A program made the position numbers and the translations under genes. 64,000 nt of DNA, from positions 108,634-172,633 of the forward strand of contig NW_013657669.1 in NCBI RefSeq assembly GCF_000142905.1, given 5' to 3'. The notes below the pieces were generated by a model. The model was not told the DNA's origin. It worked only from the letters and a program-made list of their open reading frames with translations, and ran no database searches. Origin of the DNA: Thecamonas trahens ATCC 50062 (lineage: Eukaryota; Apusozoa; Apusomonadida; Apusomonadidae). Shown piece by piece: positions 1 to 8,865 of this stretch (the first letter of the stretch is position 1; every line of letters starts with the position of its first letter).

Positions 1-617
1 TTGAGGCGGAAGGGGGTGGAAAGAGGGGGAAGATCCAGTGGCTTTGTTTGTTTTTTCTCCATCGCCCCAAAACCTCCCCCCCCTGCTCCCACACCTCCCC
101 CCCCTCCCCCCCTACCACCTACACCCTACACCCTGCCTCTCTCCTTCCCTATGTCCTCTCCCTCTCCCTTTTCTTCTAAACTACGCCCTCACTATCTTCC
201 TCTCCCAATTTCTCTCCCCCTCTCCCTATTCTCTCTCGCTTGCTCGGTGGGGAGCGCGTACGGTGAGAGAGAGCGTGAAGTGGTGGTGGCTGTAGTAAAT
301 CAAGTCCGGGCCAAGTCTGGCGAGGAGAAGCGAGGGGGGGGGGGGGGGAAGATTTGTGGTTCGTCCGGTGGTGTCATTCGGTCACGGCAGAGCGATCGGG
401 TGATGGGGATTAGGGTGGACACGAGAGAGCTGGGAGGTGTTCAACAGCTCAACAACAAGCATTAAGCATGCATGCATCCATACTCTGGCTCTGGCTCTGG
501 TTCGGCCTCTGGTTCGGGTTCTGACTCCTTGCGCTCCATCGCACGCTCCATCGCACACAGGCAAGGTTGGACCCCCGAACGCGCACACACAACCCAACGC
601 GTACGCAAGCGCAGCGG
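1..617. other. Non-coding or low-complexity left edge
   Basis: This stretch holds CT- and C-rich runs (about 60-240), a G-run near 337-348 and no convincing gene. The open frame reading from base 1 is proline- and serine-rich low complexity and begins with TTG. It is most likely the 3' flank of the gene ending at 618 plus intergenic DNA. Confidence 0.5.
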
Positions 618-1245
618 CTAGAGCCACGTTGTGGCCGGTGCTGGGCTAGGATCGTAGGCGGAAGACGACGGAGGGAGATCACCGGACAAGCCCATGCCGC
701 CCGAGGGACCCGATGAGAGCTGCGAGCTGGACGCAAGGTTCGGGTACTGCGGCGAGTGCGGCGGGTGGCCGGCGTAGGGATGAGGCGGGTGCTGCGACGG
801 GTGCTGTGGTGCAAACTGGTGCTGCATCGGATAGGGCGGCTGCGGGGGCGACTGCCACTGCGGCGGCGGCGCAGGCTGTGCTGACTCACTTGCCTTGGCC
901 TCAAGCCTGGACTTGGCGCCTGGCTCGTTGGTCGCGCGAGTAGCACTGGCATCAACGCCAGCATCTGCACCAGCGCTTGCCTTGGGATCTGGCAACGAGG
1001 CGTAGTACGCCATCAGTTCCGAGCCCTGCGGGAGAGACGACAAGCCAGCATTCATCGGACGTGATGAATGCGGCGGAGCTGCCGGCTGGGAGCCGCGGTG
1101 CTGGCCGTGGCCGTGCGGCAGCGAGTACTGCTGCGGCTGGTGCTGCGGCGGCGAGTAGTGATGCGGATGGTACTGCGGAAGCTGGGCGTAGTGTGGCGGC
1201 GGCGGCGGCTGGTAGTACGGATACGACGCCGGCGGTGGCTGCAAC

Positions 1246-1284
<39 letters not shown>

Positions 1285-3163
1285 GCTGGCGGCGGCTGCA
1301 CTGGATACGCCAGCTGCGAAGGCCAGGCGCGTGGCGGCGAGCGGACCGGCGGCATCGAGCCGAGCGCAAGCTCGTCAAACTGGGTCGAAAGCCCGGCGAG
1401 CGATCCGCTCGGTGCGTTGGTGCCAAAACCGGGCCGGACGCTCTGTGGCTCGGGCGAGCAGAGGCGGAACCGAGCGGCGTCGCCGGTGGTAGGGGTGTGC
1501 TGCGGTGCCGACGAAAACAGCGTCGGTGCCTGACCCGCTCCCGCTCCCGATCCTGGGCCCAGCGCACCACGGTGGAGCTGCAGCGGCGAGATGGCACGCA
1601 CCACCGGCGGACGCGGCGGCGAGCGTGAACGCAATCGCTCGTAGCCTGGCTGCCGCAGCCGCTCGTACCTGACAGGCTGTGCCGCCCGCGGCCGGCGCGG
1701 CTGCAGATGCAGCGGGTCGACCGACGACAGCGGCCGCAAGTCGTCCAGCCCGCTCGAGCGCTGTCCGCCGCGTTGAGACGTCCGCCGCGAGTGCCGCGAC
1801 GTTCGCCGTCGGTGCCGCGACGAGCCTACGTCGCGCCCTGACGTCCGCGGCCCGAGATCGAGGTCAAAGTCAAGCTCAAGATCAAGGTCCTGTCCAAAGC
1901 GCCGGCGCTCATTGGGCGGAGGCGCAAGTGAATCGGGCCGTCGTCGCGACGAGTGGTGGCTGCGGTGCCGCCTCCGTCGCCGCCGCGCCGGTTCTTTGTA
2001 CTCATCGTCGTACTCGTACTCGTCGTCGCCGCCCAGTCCCGCGCCCGCGTAGCTCTGCCGCGGCACGTCCCACTCGGCATCACGCCGCTCGGCCCCCGCC
2101 ATGTCGGCGGCAGCGCTCGCGATGCCGCGTCATATCGCTCCTCGCGGTGGCGGTCAGACTCGAACGGCTCGCGCGAAAGCCTCGGCCCATCCGAGTCGTC
2201 AGAGTCGAGAATCGACTTTCGAGGCGGAAACGGCGAAATATAAACAAACGAACCGTCCTCGGAGGACGCCTTGTCCTTGCCCTTGGCCTTGTCTTTCTCC
2301 TTGCCTTTGCCCTTGTCCTTGCCCTTGTCCTTGTCTTTGCCCTTGTTCTTGGCCTCGGGTTGAGGCTCAGGCTTCGCCTCCGGTTCCGGTTTTGGTCGAG
2401 GCTTAGCCTTGCCCTTACCCTTGGCCTTGGCCGCACCCTTCTCCCGACTCGCCTTGACAGGCGGCGGGATCGGCTCGGGCTCCGGTGACGCCGACTTGCT
2501 CTCAGTCTCGCCAAAGTCAAAGCCCGCCGTCGAGGTCGAGTGCGCGAGATCGGTGGCCTGTGGCTGCGACGAGTCGATGTCGCCAAAGTCAAAGTCGACG
2601 TCATCGTCACCATCTCCGTCGTCGGACGTATCAAGGGCGCCAAAGTCAAACTCTTCATCCGAGTCATCGTCGCCGCCGCCATCACCATCACCATCACCAC
2701 CATCTCCGTCGTCGGTAGTCTCAAGGGCGCCAAAGTCAAACTCTTCATCCGAGTCATCGTCGCCACCGCCATCACCATCACCATCACCACCATCTCCGTC
2801 GTCGGACGTATCAAGGGCGCCAAAGTCAAACTCTTCATCCGAGTCATCGTCGCCGCCGCCATCACCATCACCACCACCACCATCACCGTCACCATCCTCG
2901 GTAGTATCAAGGGCGCCAAAGTCAAAGGCAGCATCAGATGACTCTGCCGGAGCGGTTACCTCTTCCTCAGAGTCTACTAGAGCAGCCAGAAGGGCAGCAC
3001 CATCATCATCATCGTCCTCGAGTAGCTCGCCGTCGTCGTCGCCGTCGTCCTCGCCGTCGTCGTCGCCCTCCTCGTCGCCATACATCTCCCACTCGCCTTC
3101 AGCTTCTTCCTCCCACAAACCTTCTTCTCCGTCATCAACATACTCCCATTCCTCCTCAGACAT
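618..3163 (-). CDS. Low-complexity acidic/polyQ protein, one frame break
   Basis: The reading starts at the ATG at 3163 (MSEEEWEYVDDGEEG). It runs through a very acidic Asp/Gly/Glu region and 90-bp tandem repeats encoding the unit EEFDFGALDTSDDGDGG, then a Lys/Gly-rich KGKDKGKGK stretch. Near 2092-2100 coding passes to the -1 frame at a five-G run (GGCGGGGGCC on the coding strand), where one extra G would join the frames. It then continues with Arg/Ser/His-rich, polyGln (12 Gln) and Pro/Gln/Tyr-rich sequence to a TAG at 618. No catalytic domain is visible. The whole would be about 848 residues of mostly disordered protein. Two separate genes are possible, but the second frame has no good upstream region of its own, so I favour one gene with a missing base. 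Function unknown. Confidence 0.6.
1246..1282. repeat. CTG trinucleotide run
   Basis: About twelve consecutive CTG units on the plus strand encode a polyglutamine run (CAG codons) in the minus-strand gene spanning it. It lies in a wider Gln/Pro-rich region. Confidence 0.9.
2631..2920. repeat. 90-bp coding tandem repeat
   Basis: The phrase TCAAGGGCGCCAAAGTCAAA recurs at 2631, 2721 and 2811, exactly 90 bp apart, with a diverged fourth copy near 2906. The unit is in frame (30 residues) in the minus-strand acidic protein and encodes a phenylalanine-containing FDFGAL core between Asp/Gly runs. Confidence 0.9.
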
Positions 3164-3509
3164 GACCAGTCCCCTTCTTCTCTCTCACACACACTCTCTC
3201 TCGGCCAGTCAGGTGGATGTCGTCGCCTGTGCTGTCGTTGCCGTTTGGCCGTGGCCGTGTCGCGTGCCTCCTGAGACCGTTTGGCGGGGAAACTGACAAA
3301 GCCAATTTCGCCACGATAGATACCAAAGAGAGGGGGGGGGGGGGGGGGGGGGGGGTCGAGGATCGATGACGGGAGTTGCCGGGACTGGTACGAGTTGCTA
3401 GCACTTGCAACTGGTACCTTACTTTGCTAAGAGCTCCGATTGGTGTTGATACAGTCGACTCGGAAGGAGCGGGAACCGACCTACCCACCCATTGATGACG
3501 ATGACGATG

Positions 3510-3511
3510 CG

Positions 3512-3594
<83 letters not shown>

Positions 3595-3598
3595 GCGG
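3510..3598. repeat. 9-bp tandem repeat (GACGACGGC)n
   Basis: About nine to ten nearly perfect 9-bp units. Each frame reads as a monotonous peptide (for example repeated Ser-Ser-Pro or Val-Val-Ala on the minus strand), so the long ORFs crossing it are not evidence of a gene. Confidence 0.9.
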
Positions 3599-3621
3599 GG
3601 GGGCTACAGGCGCCCCCAACT

Positions 3622-3806
3622 CTAACCTTGATCTCGGGTGTACGCAAACACGCGGCTGTAGATCATGTACACGCAGGTCACCGTGCCAATTGGCATGATG
3701 CGCTGGTAATGATGGCCAGGGCAGTAAAGGCGAGGAAATCTCTCCAGCCGTCGAGCCAGCTGAGCGACGCGAGTGCAAAAGGGGCAAGTTGGCCGAGTGG
3801 GCGCAC
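3622..3806 (-). pseudogene. Short membrane-protein-like fragment with frame break
   Basis: On the minus strand, after a good 3' splice-like site (CTCGTCTCAG ending at 3807), one frame reads a hydrophobic stretch containing LAPFALASLSWLDGW and FLAFTALAI. The -1 frame then continues with PIGTVTCVYMIYSRVFAY and stops at a TAG (3622-3624). The two pieces together look like the C-terminal exon of a small membrane protein, but no first exon or ATG could be placed and the break is real in this sequence. It may be a remnant, or a gene damaged by a sequencing error. No family recognised. Confidence 0.25.
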
Positions 3807-3893
3807 CTGAGACGAGACGACGGAACGAGAAACCACCGTCCCGTCCTCACCACCACAGCAATCCAAGTCGACATACCACACTCTCAGTCAGTC

Positions 3894-5021
3894 ATGAGTA
3901 TGCAAGCACTTGTGGTACTTGCACTCCTTGTGGTTGCGGCTTCTGCTGCACCATGGACCTCGCTCTATGGCATGTCTTCTACGGTGGCACTGGAGGCCAT
4001 TTCCACCACCACGGGCCAACCTGTGGAAGTCTCTTCATCGTTGCCGTATGAGGCGCAAGGTCAAGGTCTGGCTACTCTTGATGAAGAGCTTGGCATCTAC
4101 TACATCATTGGAACCAACGTTTCTGCTTCAAACGCAGTCAAGCTAGTCGGCGTTTCGGTGGCGACAGGCAACGTGGTGGCCGAGACACCGCTTCCCTTCC
4201 AATCGTCCGAGCTCATCGGCGTGGGACAGTACCTGGCTTATGACTCGATCCGTGGCGCAGTGCTGGCTGTCGGGCAGGACTTTACAACCAACGAGTACAT
4301 TCTTGTTCGCGTTGCTCCCATCACTCACAAGATGACTCGTCTCGCCGTCATTCCCGACGTGCACATGCTCGATGTTCTCGGCGGCTGCGCGGTGTATGAT
4401 CCGTCGGTCGACACGTTTTGGATCCAGCTCGCCCTCAACGTTACCGGCGACATCCAGATCAAGTTTTACGGCTTCTCGGCTGGTGATGGTCAGCTCTCGA
4501 ACATCATCGACAATCCTGAGTTTGTCGAGGCCATGGTGTACGATCCGAACGCGTCGCGTCTCGTCGGCCTCGGCGCCGAGGAGACCAAGACTGGCGGCCT
4601 CCAGCGGACGCTGGTGTACTTTGACTCGGCCACTGATCAGTTTACAGTTGCCGGCACCATACCCGAGTACCAGAACGTCATGTCCGATGTCCTCACCATC
4701 GACGTCGCCTCCCGGCATCTCATCTTCCTCGCCCACAAGAGCAACTCGTCGTCGTTTGATGATGGCGCCGCCGAGCTCCGCGCCATCGCCGAGGCGTACA
4801 ACCGCGAGTACACGCCGATTCAGTCCCACATTGTGCGCAAGGCCCGTGCCGCCGCTGCCCGTGCCGCAAACGAGCTCACTGGCACCACTCTCCCGTCGAT
4901 GGATCTCGTCCAGTACTCGCTCCATGCCATGAAGGTTATGGCCGCCCCGCAGGCCTGTGCCCACTTCCCCCAATGCCCGTGGAGCATCAAGTTTGCCAAC
5001 CCACAGTCGCCGTCGCCGTGA
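3894..5021 (+). CDS. Secreted protein, unknown function
   Basis: A 375-residue protein. I chose the ATG at 3894 because it is directly followed by a signal peptide (MSMQALVVLALLVVAASAAP) with an Ala-x-Ala type cleavage site. Longer in-frame sequence upstream is polar and unlike an N-terminus. The mature part has alternating hydrophobic beta-strand-like segments (for example YYIIGTNVSASNAVKLVGVS and FWIQLALNVTGDIQIKFYGF), which suggests a beta-rich or beta-propeller extracellular domain. There is no C-terminal hydrophobic tail, so it is probably secreted rather than anchored. I do not recognise the family. Its 3' end faces the minus-strand membrane-protein gene only about 60 bp away, a convergent pair. 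CATACCACACTCTC just upstream resembles the 5' leader of several other genes here. Confidence 0.75.
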   Translation: MSMQALVVLALLVVAASAAPWTSLYGMSSTVALEAISTTTGQPVEVSSSLPYEAQGQGLATLDEELGIYYIIGTNVSASNAVKLVGVSVATGNVVAETPLPFQSSELIGVGQYLAYDSIRGAVLAVGQDFTTNEYILVRVAPITHKMTRLAVIPDVHMLDVLGGCAVYDPSVDTFWIQLALNVTGDIQIKFYGFSAGDGQLSNIIDNPEFVEAMVYDPNASRLVGLGAEETKTGGLQRTLVYFDSATDQFTVAGTIPEYQNVMSDVLTIDVASRHLIFLAHKSNSSSFDDGAAELRAIAEAYNREYTPIQSHIVRKARAAAARAANELTGTTLPSMDLVQYSLHAMKVMAAPQACAHFPQCPWSIKFANPQSPSP

Positions 5022-5083
5022 TGGGCCTGGCAGATAAACACATCCGATTTTCCGATTTCTCGCCTCTCTGCAGAGGGTGGTGA

Positions 5084-6766
5084 TCATGAAAAGGATGCCG
5101 CATTCGACAAGGAGGTTGACGACGACAAAGGTGATGATGATGACGACGACGACGATGATGACGATGACGATGACAGCATGGCACCCCCTTGCTCGTTCAG
5201 CGAGATGACAGAGGTGACAAATGGTGGAGACTCGGCACCGGGAGTGTGGGCGGCTGGAGGTGGAAGACAGATCGAGGGTCCGTAGGGCTCGACGCTGCTG
5301 TGATCGTTCTCATCAAAGCACGAGTTGAGCACGTCCATCTCGACCGATCCAAACGTGTTCGCCAAGACCATCGAGTTTCTCATTGCCGCTTCCCTCCGCG
5401 ACGTGTCGCGCGCAAGTACGGCGTCCTCGAGCACACCCAGAAACTCGCCAGCCGCAACAAGAACGTTGGGATCGGCTTCGATGTCCTGCAGCTCGTGGGT
5501 AATGACACCCACAAGTAGTTGCTGTCGCTTCTCAGCAGTGAGGAAGGCACCTTCCTGTTCACGACGGATGATGATAACATCCTGGACAAGAGAATGAATC
5601 GCAACGCCAAGGAGAGCCAGAAGCGCAAGCACGGTGGCGACGACCAAGAACGTGGAGATCGCACCCGACTGCGAAGTGCGCTCCGAGTAGGACGACGAGC
5701 CAATGAGAAGGATGGCCAGCAGACAGATTGTGAGCCGAATGTCGACATTGTTGTAAAGAGGGATGTAGTACGGCCGCCGCGAGACAACAAAATAGAGGCC
5801 CATGCCAAGCACAATCATGATGAGCGCAATCTGGAAGAGCTGGTGGTTGGAGAAGAAGACGGAGACCACTACAAGCGAGAGGCGCCTGCCCAGCTCCACC
5901 ACTCCACCCCAGTAGTATGCCCGCCGATAGAGGCGGTAGAGGGTGCCAAATCGAATGGTCGTCGATGGCTCGAACAGCTTGTGGCGACGATTGGCCATCG
6001 CAAAGGCAAAGTAGACCGGCACACCGATGACACCAATAAGAAGCGCCGCGGCGGCGAGCGGCAGCGTCTGCAACCACGCAGCGTCAAAGCACTTGATGCC
6101 GGGATCGGCGTCCAGCCCGTACGAGCCATCTGGAAGCTTGGAGCAGTCAAAAAAGACCAAGACCGCTCGCGACATTGGAATGTAGAGCAGCGGCGCAAGG
6201 GAGAACGTCACCGCATCCACGACCGTTCGCGTCGCCAAGCCAGAGAGTGGCGCGTAAACACGCACTTGCGACGAGAGTACAGCCTTGATCACAAGCATCA
6301 TCCCCATGGTACACGCAATGACAAAGATCGGCGAGAGCACAGAAAACGCGTACTTGGCGTAAAACGAAATCAGGGTGCACTCGGTTGCAAACACGTCCAC
6401 ATCCACGTTGAAGATGTTGAACGGCTGCAACAGTGCGCGCGACGCATCTGTCCACGCCAGCTTGGCGTCGGCAAGGATGCCGACAACCTGGAAGGCGACA
6501 AGCACCATCGACAACGTTGCAGGCACCATGTTGGCTCGAAACAGCCGAATCAGGTTGCCAGATGACGACGCAGCGGCCTGGGCGTGTAACTGCGCTGTGC
6601 GCGAAAGACGCCACGCAAGCACAGCGGCCATCGTACCAGACAAAGCGATGGCAATAAGCACAAACAGCGTAAACAGCCCAACAGAGCCCTTTGGACATGG
6701 CTCGCACTCGCGATCGCCGTTGGAAAACGGCCGCCCCACAGAACTGCCCCCCTTCCCCCAATGCAT
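5084..6766 (-). CDS. Polytopic (about nine-TM) membrane protein
   Basis: A 560-residue frame beginning at the ATG at 6766. Near residue 22 there is a CEPCPKG motif of the kind found just outside the membrane in Cys-rich (GCC2/GCC3, ephrin-receptor-like) ectodomains. About nine hydrophobic segments follow, starting SVGLFTLFVLIAIALSG and ending FLVVATVLALLALLGVAIHS, then a cytoplasmic tail with acidic and polySer stretches. The first residues have no signal peptide, and the frame is open upstream to about 6850 across a strong 3' splice-like site (TACCCATTCAG, ending at 6801). The true N-terminus may therefore lie in an upstream exon that carries the rest of a Cys-rich ectodomain. A channel or receptor role is possible but not shown. 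It is convergent with the secreted-protein gene. Confidence 0.65.
   Translation of the reverse strand: MHWGKGGSSVGRPFSNGDRECEPCPKGSVGLFTLFVLIAIALSGTMAAVLAWRLSRTAQLHAQAAASSSGNLIRLFRANMVPATLSMVLVAFQVVGILADAKLAWTDASRALLQPFNIFNVDVDVFATECTLISFYAKYAFSVLSPIFVIACTMGMMLVIKAVLSSQVRVYAPLSGLATRTVVDAVTFSLAPLLYIPMSRAVLVFFDCSKLPDGSYGLDADPGIKCFDAAWLQTLPLAAAALLIGVIGVPVYFAFAMANRRHKLFEPSTTIRFGTLYRLYRRAYYWGGVVELGRRLSLVVVSVFFSNHQLFQIALIMIVLGMGLYFVVSRRPYYIPLYNNVDIRLTICLLAILLIGSSSYSERTSQSGAISTFLVVATVLALLALLGVAIHSLVQDVIIIRREQEGAFLTAEKRQQLLVGVITHELQDIEADPNVLVAAGEFLGVLEDAVLARDTSRREAAMRNSMVLANTFGSVEMDVLNSCFDENDHSSVEPYGPSICLPPPAAHTPGAESPPFVTSVISLNEQGGAMLSSSSSSSSSSSSSSPLSSSTSLSNAASFS
5112..5176. repeat. Ser-coding GAT/GAC repeat
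   Basis: A GATGACGAC-type imperfect repeat that encodes an uninterrupted Ser run at the C-terminus of the minus-strand nine-TM protein. Similar Ser-coding tracts occur near 26817 and 60745. Confidence 0.8.
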
Positions 6767-6871
6767 TGTTTCACCAAGTGTGCCGTGATAACCTTTATCC
6801 CTGAATGGGTACGGTCGTTGCGACGCGTTGTCGCGCGGCTCAAGTGATTAACTCGATGATGATTGACTTCC

Positions 6872-7445
6872 AGGTCACCGGCCGGCGCTGGGCGACGCTT
6901 GCTTGGCCTGCGGCTTGAGGTGGGAGCCGTACCCGCACGTGATGGCAACCGACACGTAGATGCCCGCCTGAAGGATGCCTGACCTGGGAGCATGGCGAGG
7001 TGCGCGAGGTGCCGCACGGTGCCGATGCCGAGGAGTGGCGGGCGCGGACGGTGTGGAGCTTGTCGTTGACGACCCCCGACGACCGGGAAGGAGAGCATGC
7101 CAGAGTTGAACACAGCGGTCAGACGGGAGAGCGCGAGGACATTGTGGATCTTCTTGCGACGGACGAGCTTGCCGGTCGGTGTGGCCGACGCCGACATGAG
7201 AAGCGAGGACGTGCGGCGGTGGCGCGTGTTGAGCCATTCAAGATCAAAGAATCGAGGTACTCGAGCGCCGTTGAGAGGCCAGCAACGAGCGCGCCGACCG
7301 ACTCGAAGCCGGCGCCCGTGGGAAAGGCCACCGCAGCGTCGGCAATCTCCTCCGCGAGCACGAGGCTGATCACGTCGGTGAAGAAATGGCCGACGGCAGC
7401 CACGCGCCGCGGCACGCAGTGCATCAACGCGAAGAACGAGTCAGG
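6872..7445 (-). pseudogene. Frame-broken membrane-protein-like gene
   Basis: Minus-strand coding-like sequence passes through three frames. From about 7440 it reads FFALMHCVPRRVAAVGHFF and then a hydrophobic DVISLVLAEEIADAAVAF and AGFESVGALVAGLSTALEY. Near 7255 it passes to the -1 frame (FDLEWLNTRHRR, then KLVRRKKIHNVLALSRLTAV). It finally resumes near 6965 with AGIYVSVAITCGYGS and stops at about 6872. Amino-acid composition and hydrophobic periodicity look genuine in each piece. Either a real small membrane protein with missing bases or introns, or a decaying gene. No family recognised. It lies divergently against the PRRC1-like gene. Confidence 0.35.
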
Positions 7446-7676
7446 CTCGCCGCGAGCGTGCGCGTCATGGCCGCAACGGCCGTCACAGTGAGAAGCTCTC
7501 CGTTCGCCGAGTCGAGCCGCACCGGCGGCGCCATGCCGGTGGCGACCACCAACGACGGCGCCGTGTTCGGCTACGTCAACATAAACACATTCGATTCTCC
7601 GATCCCGCAGCTCTGCACGGAACCAGCCGCAGGCGGTCAGCGACGGACGACGTCGACCGCACTGGTCTCGAGACCT

Positions 7677-8206
7677 ATGTCGGCCGCCGGCAAGATTTAC
7701 GTCGCCTCTGGCTCGCCCGTCAAGGTCGAGTCCGTGGCCAAGGCCGTCGGGAAGGCCGCAGCGATGACGTGGTGGCGGTCAAGGTTGGCTCTGGTGTGGC
7801 CGAGCAGCCGGTCGGCCATGAGGAGACGCGGCGCGGTGCGTCGCAGCGTGCTCAGGCCGTGCTCGACTCGCTCGATGACGATGCTATCGGAGTTGTTGTA
7901 TCGCTTGAGAACGGCGTGGTTGAAATGCTGCCTGGGGAGTGGTTTGATCTCTGCTGGGTCTTGGTCGTCGACATCGCCACCCGATCCGAGTCATGGGCCC
8001 ACTCGGCCGGCGTCAAAGTGCCTGTCAAGCATGTCGACGCTGCCCGCGCCGTCGGCTTCTCCCGCACTGTCGGCTCGTTTCTTGCTGAAGAGACCGCCTG
8101 CGATCCGCAAGATCCGCATGCTATGCTCTCCAACGGTGCCATCGGCCGCGGAGAGCTGCTCCTCCAAGCCGTGGTCCTTGCCCTCGGCACCTACGCATGG
8201 GCATAA
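7677..8206 (+). CDS. PRRC1/DUF84-like protein, one frame break
   Basis: From the ATG at 7677 the frame reads KIYVASGSPVKVESVAKAVG, the N-terminal strand-helix of DUF84/YjjX-type NTPase folds. At about 7759-7760 it passes to the -1 frame and continues with VAVKVGSGVAEQPVGHEETR, then VVVSLENGVVEMLPGEWFDL, to the stop at 8206. The ENxxxELLPxxWFD pattern is typical of the DUF84 domain in PRRC1 (associated with protein kinase A regulation and the secretory pathway in animals), more than of bacterial inosine/xanthosine triphosphatase. One missing base in GGCCGCAGCG would restore a protein of about 176 residues. PRRC1's N-terminal proline-rich region is absent here. Identity as PRRC1-like rather than a canonical ITPase is an inference from these motifs. 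Confidence 0.65.
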
Positions 8207-8865
8207 TCCAATTCTTCTCTGATAGGTGCCACACGGCACACGGCGCACCCGTGCCCACCATTGCCCACTGTTACTGATGCATCCAGGACGCGGCAGTCGT
8301 CATATCACTCGTGATGCCTGCTACCATGCCTACCACAGCCATCGTCATGGCCTCCCACAGTGGAAGCAGCGCTCGATCTCCTTCGATCTTCCTTGATCTC
8401 CATACACACACACACACACGCACACACACACTCTCTCTCTCTCTCCTACACGCATACGCCAAGGCAATCAAGACATACATTGCTCACGCATCACTATCCC
8501 TCCCCATCCCCTCTCATCCTGGTCAGACTGAGATTGGAAGGCGAACGAGGTGAGGCCGCGTCAGCCGAGACTATTTGCGGGCCAACACACAGCTCAAGGA
8601 CGAGGTCCGCAGGCATATACTACGGAGGAAGAGCAAGCAGCAGCTTTTGGCCCTCCTCACTCTCTTATCCACCTCGTCTCAAAACTCAGTCCTCAACAGC
8701 CTTGTCTGTAGGCATACTTTGCCCGTTCAAGGTACCCTCGCCTCGCTCGACGTGTCATCTTCGTCGCTCGCTTGCTCACTTGCTCGCTCGCTCGCTTGCG
8801 CACTTGCCGCACTTGCTCGCTCGCCCGCTCGCTCTCTGTCACACCACAGTCACATACATCGAATC
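8207..8865. other. 5' flank with CA and CT tracts
   Basis: No gene is seen. A CA run followed by a CT run (about 8401-8448) and CTCGCTCGCTTG repeats (8760-8830) lie in the sense orientation upstream of the TMEM135-like gene and probably form its promoter and 5' UTR. Confidence 0.6.

Larger units (their letters stand above)
3164..3893. other. Divergent intergenic region with G-run and 9-bp repeats
   Basis: This is the space between the divergent acidic-protein gene (-) and the secreted-protein gene (+). It contains a GA/CA-rich tract (about 3178-3200), a 23-base poly-G run near 3333-3355 and a (GACGACGGC)n array at about 3510-3598. A possible short minus-strand coding remnant at 3622-3806 is listed separately. 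Confidence 0.7.

Noticed and set aside
1-465. Open frame from base 1
   Set aside because: Starts with TTG, is made of C-rich and CT-rich low complexity, and shows no domain.
3510-3598. Regular 9-bp repeats resembling an array
   Set aside because: Units are contiguous with no spacers, so this is a simple tandem repeat and not a CRISPR array; the host is a eukaryote.
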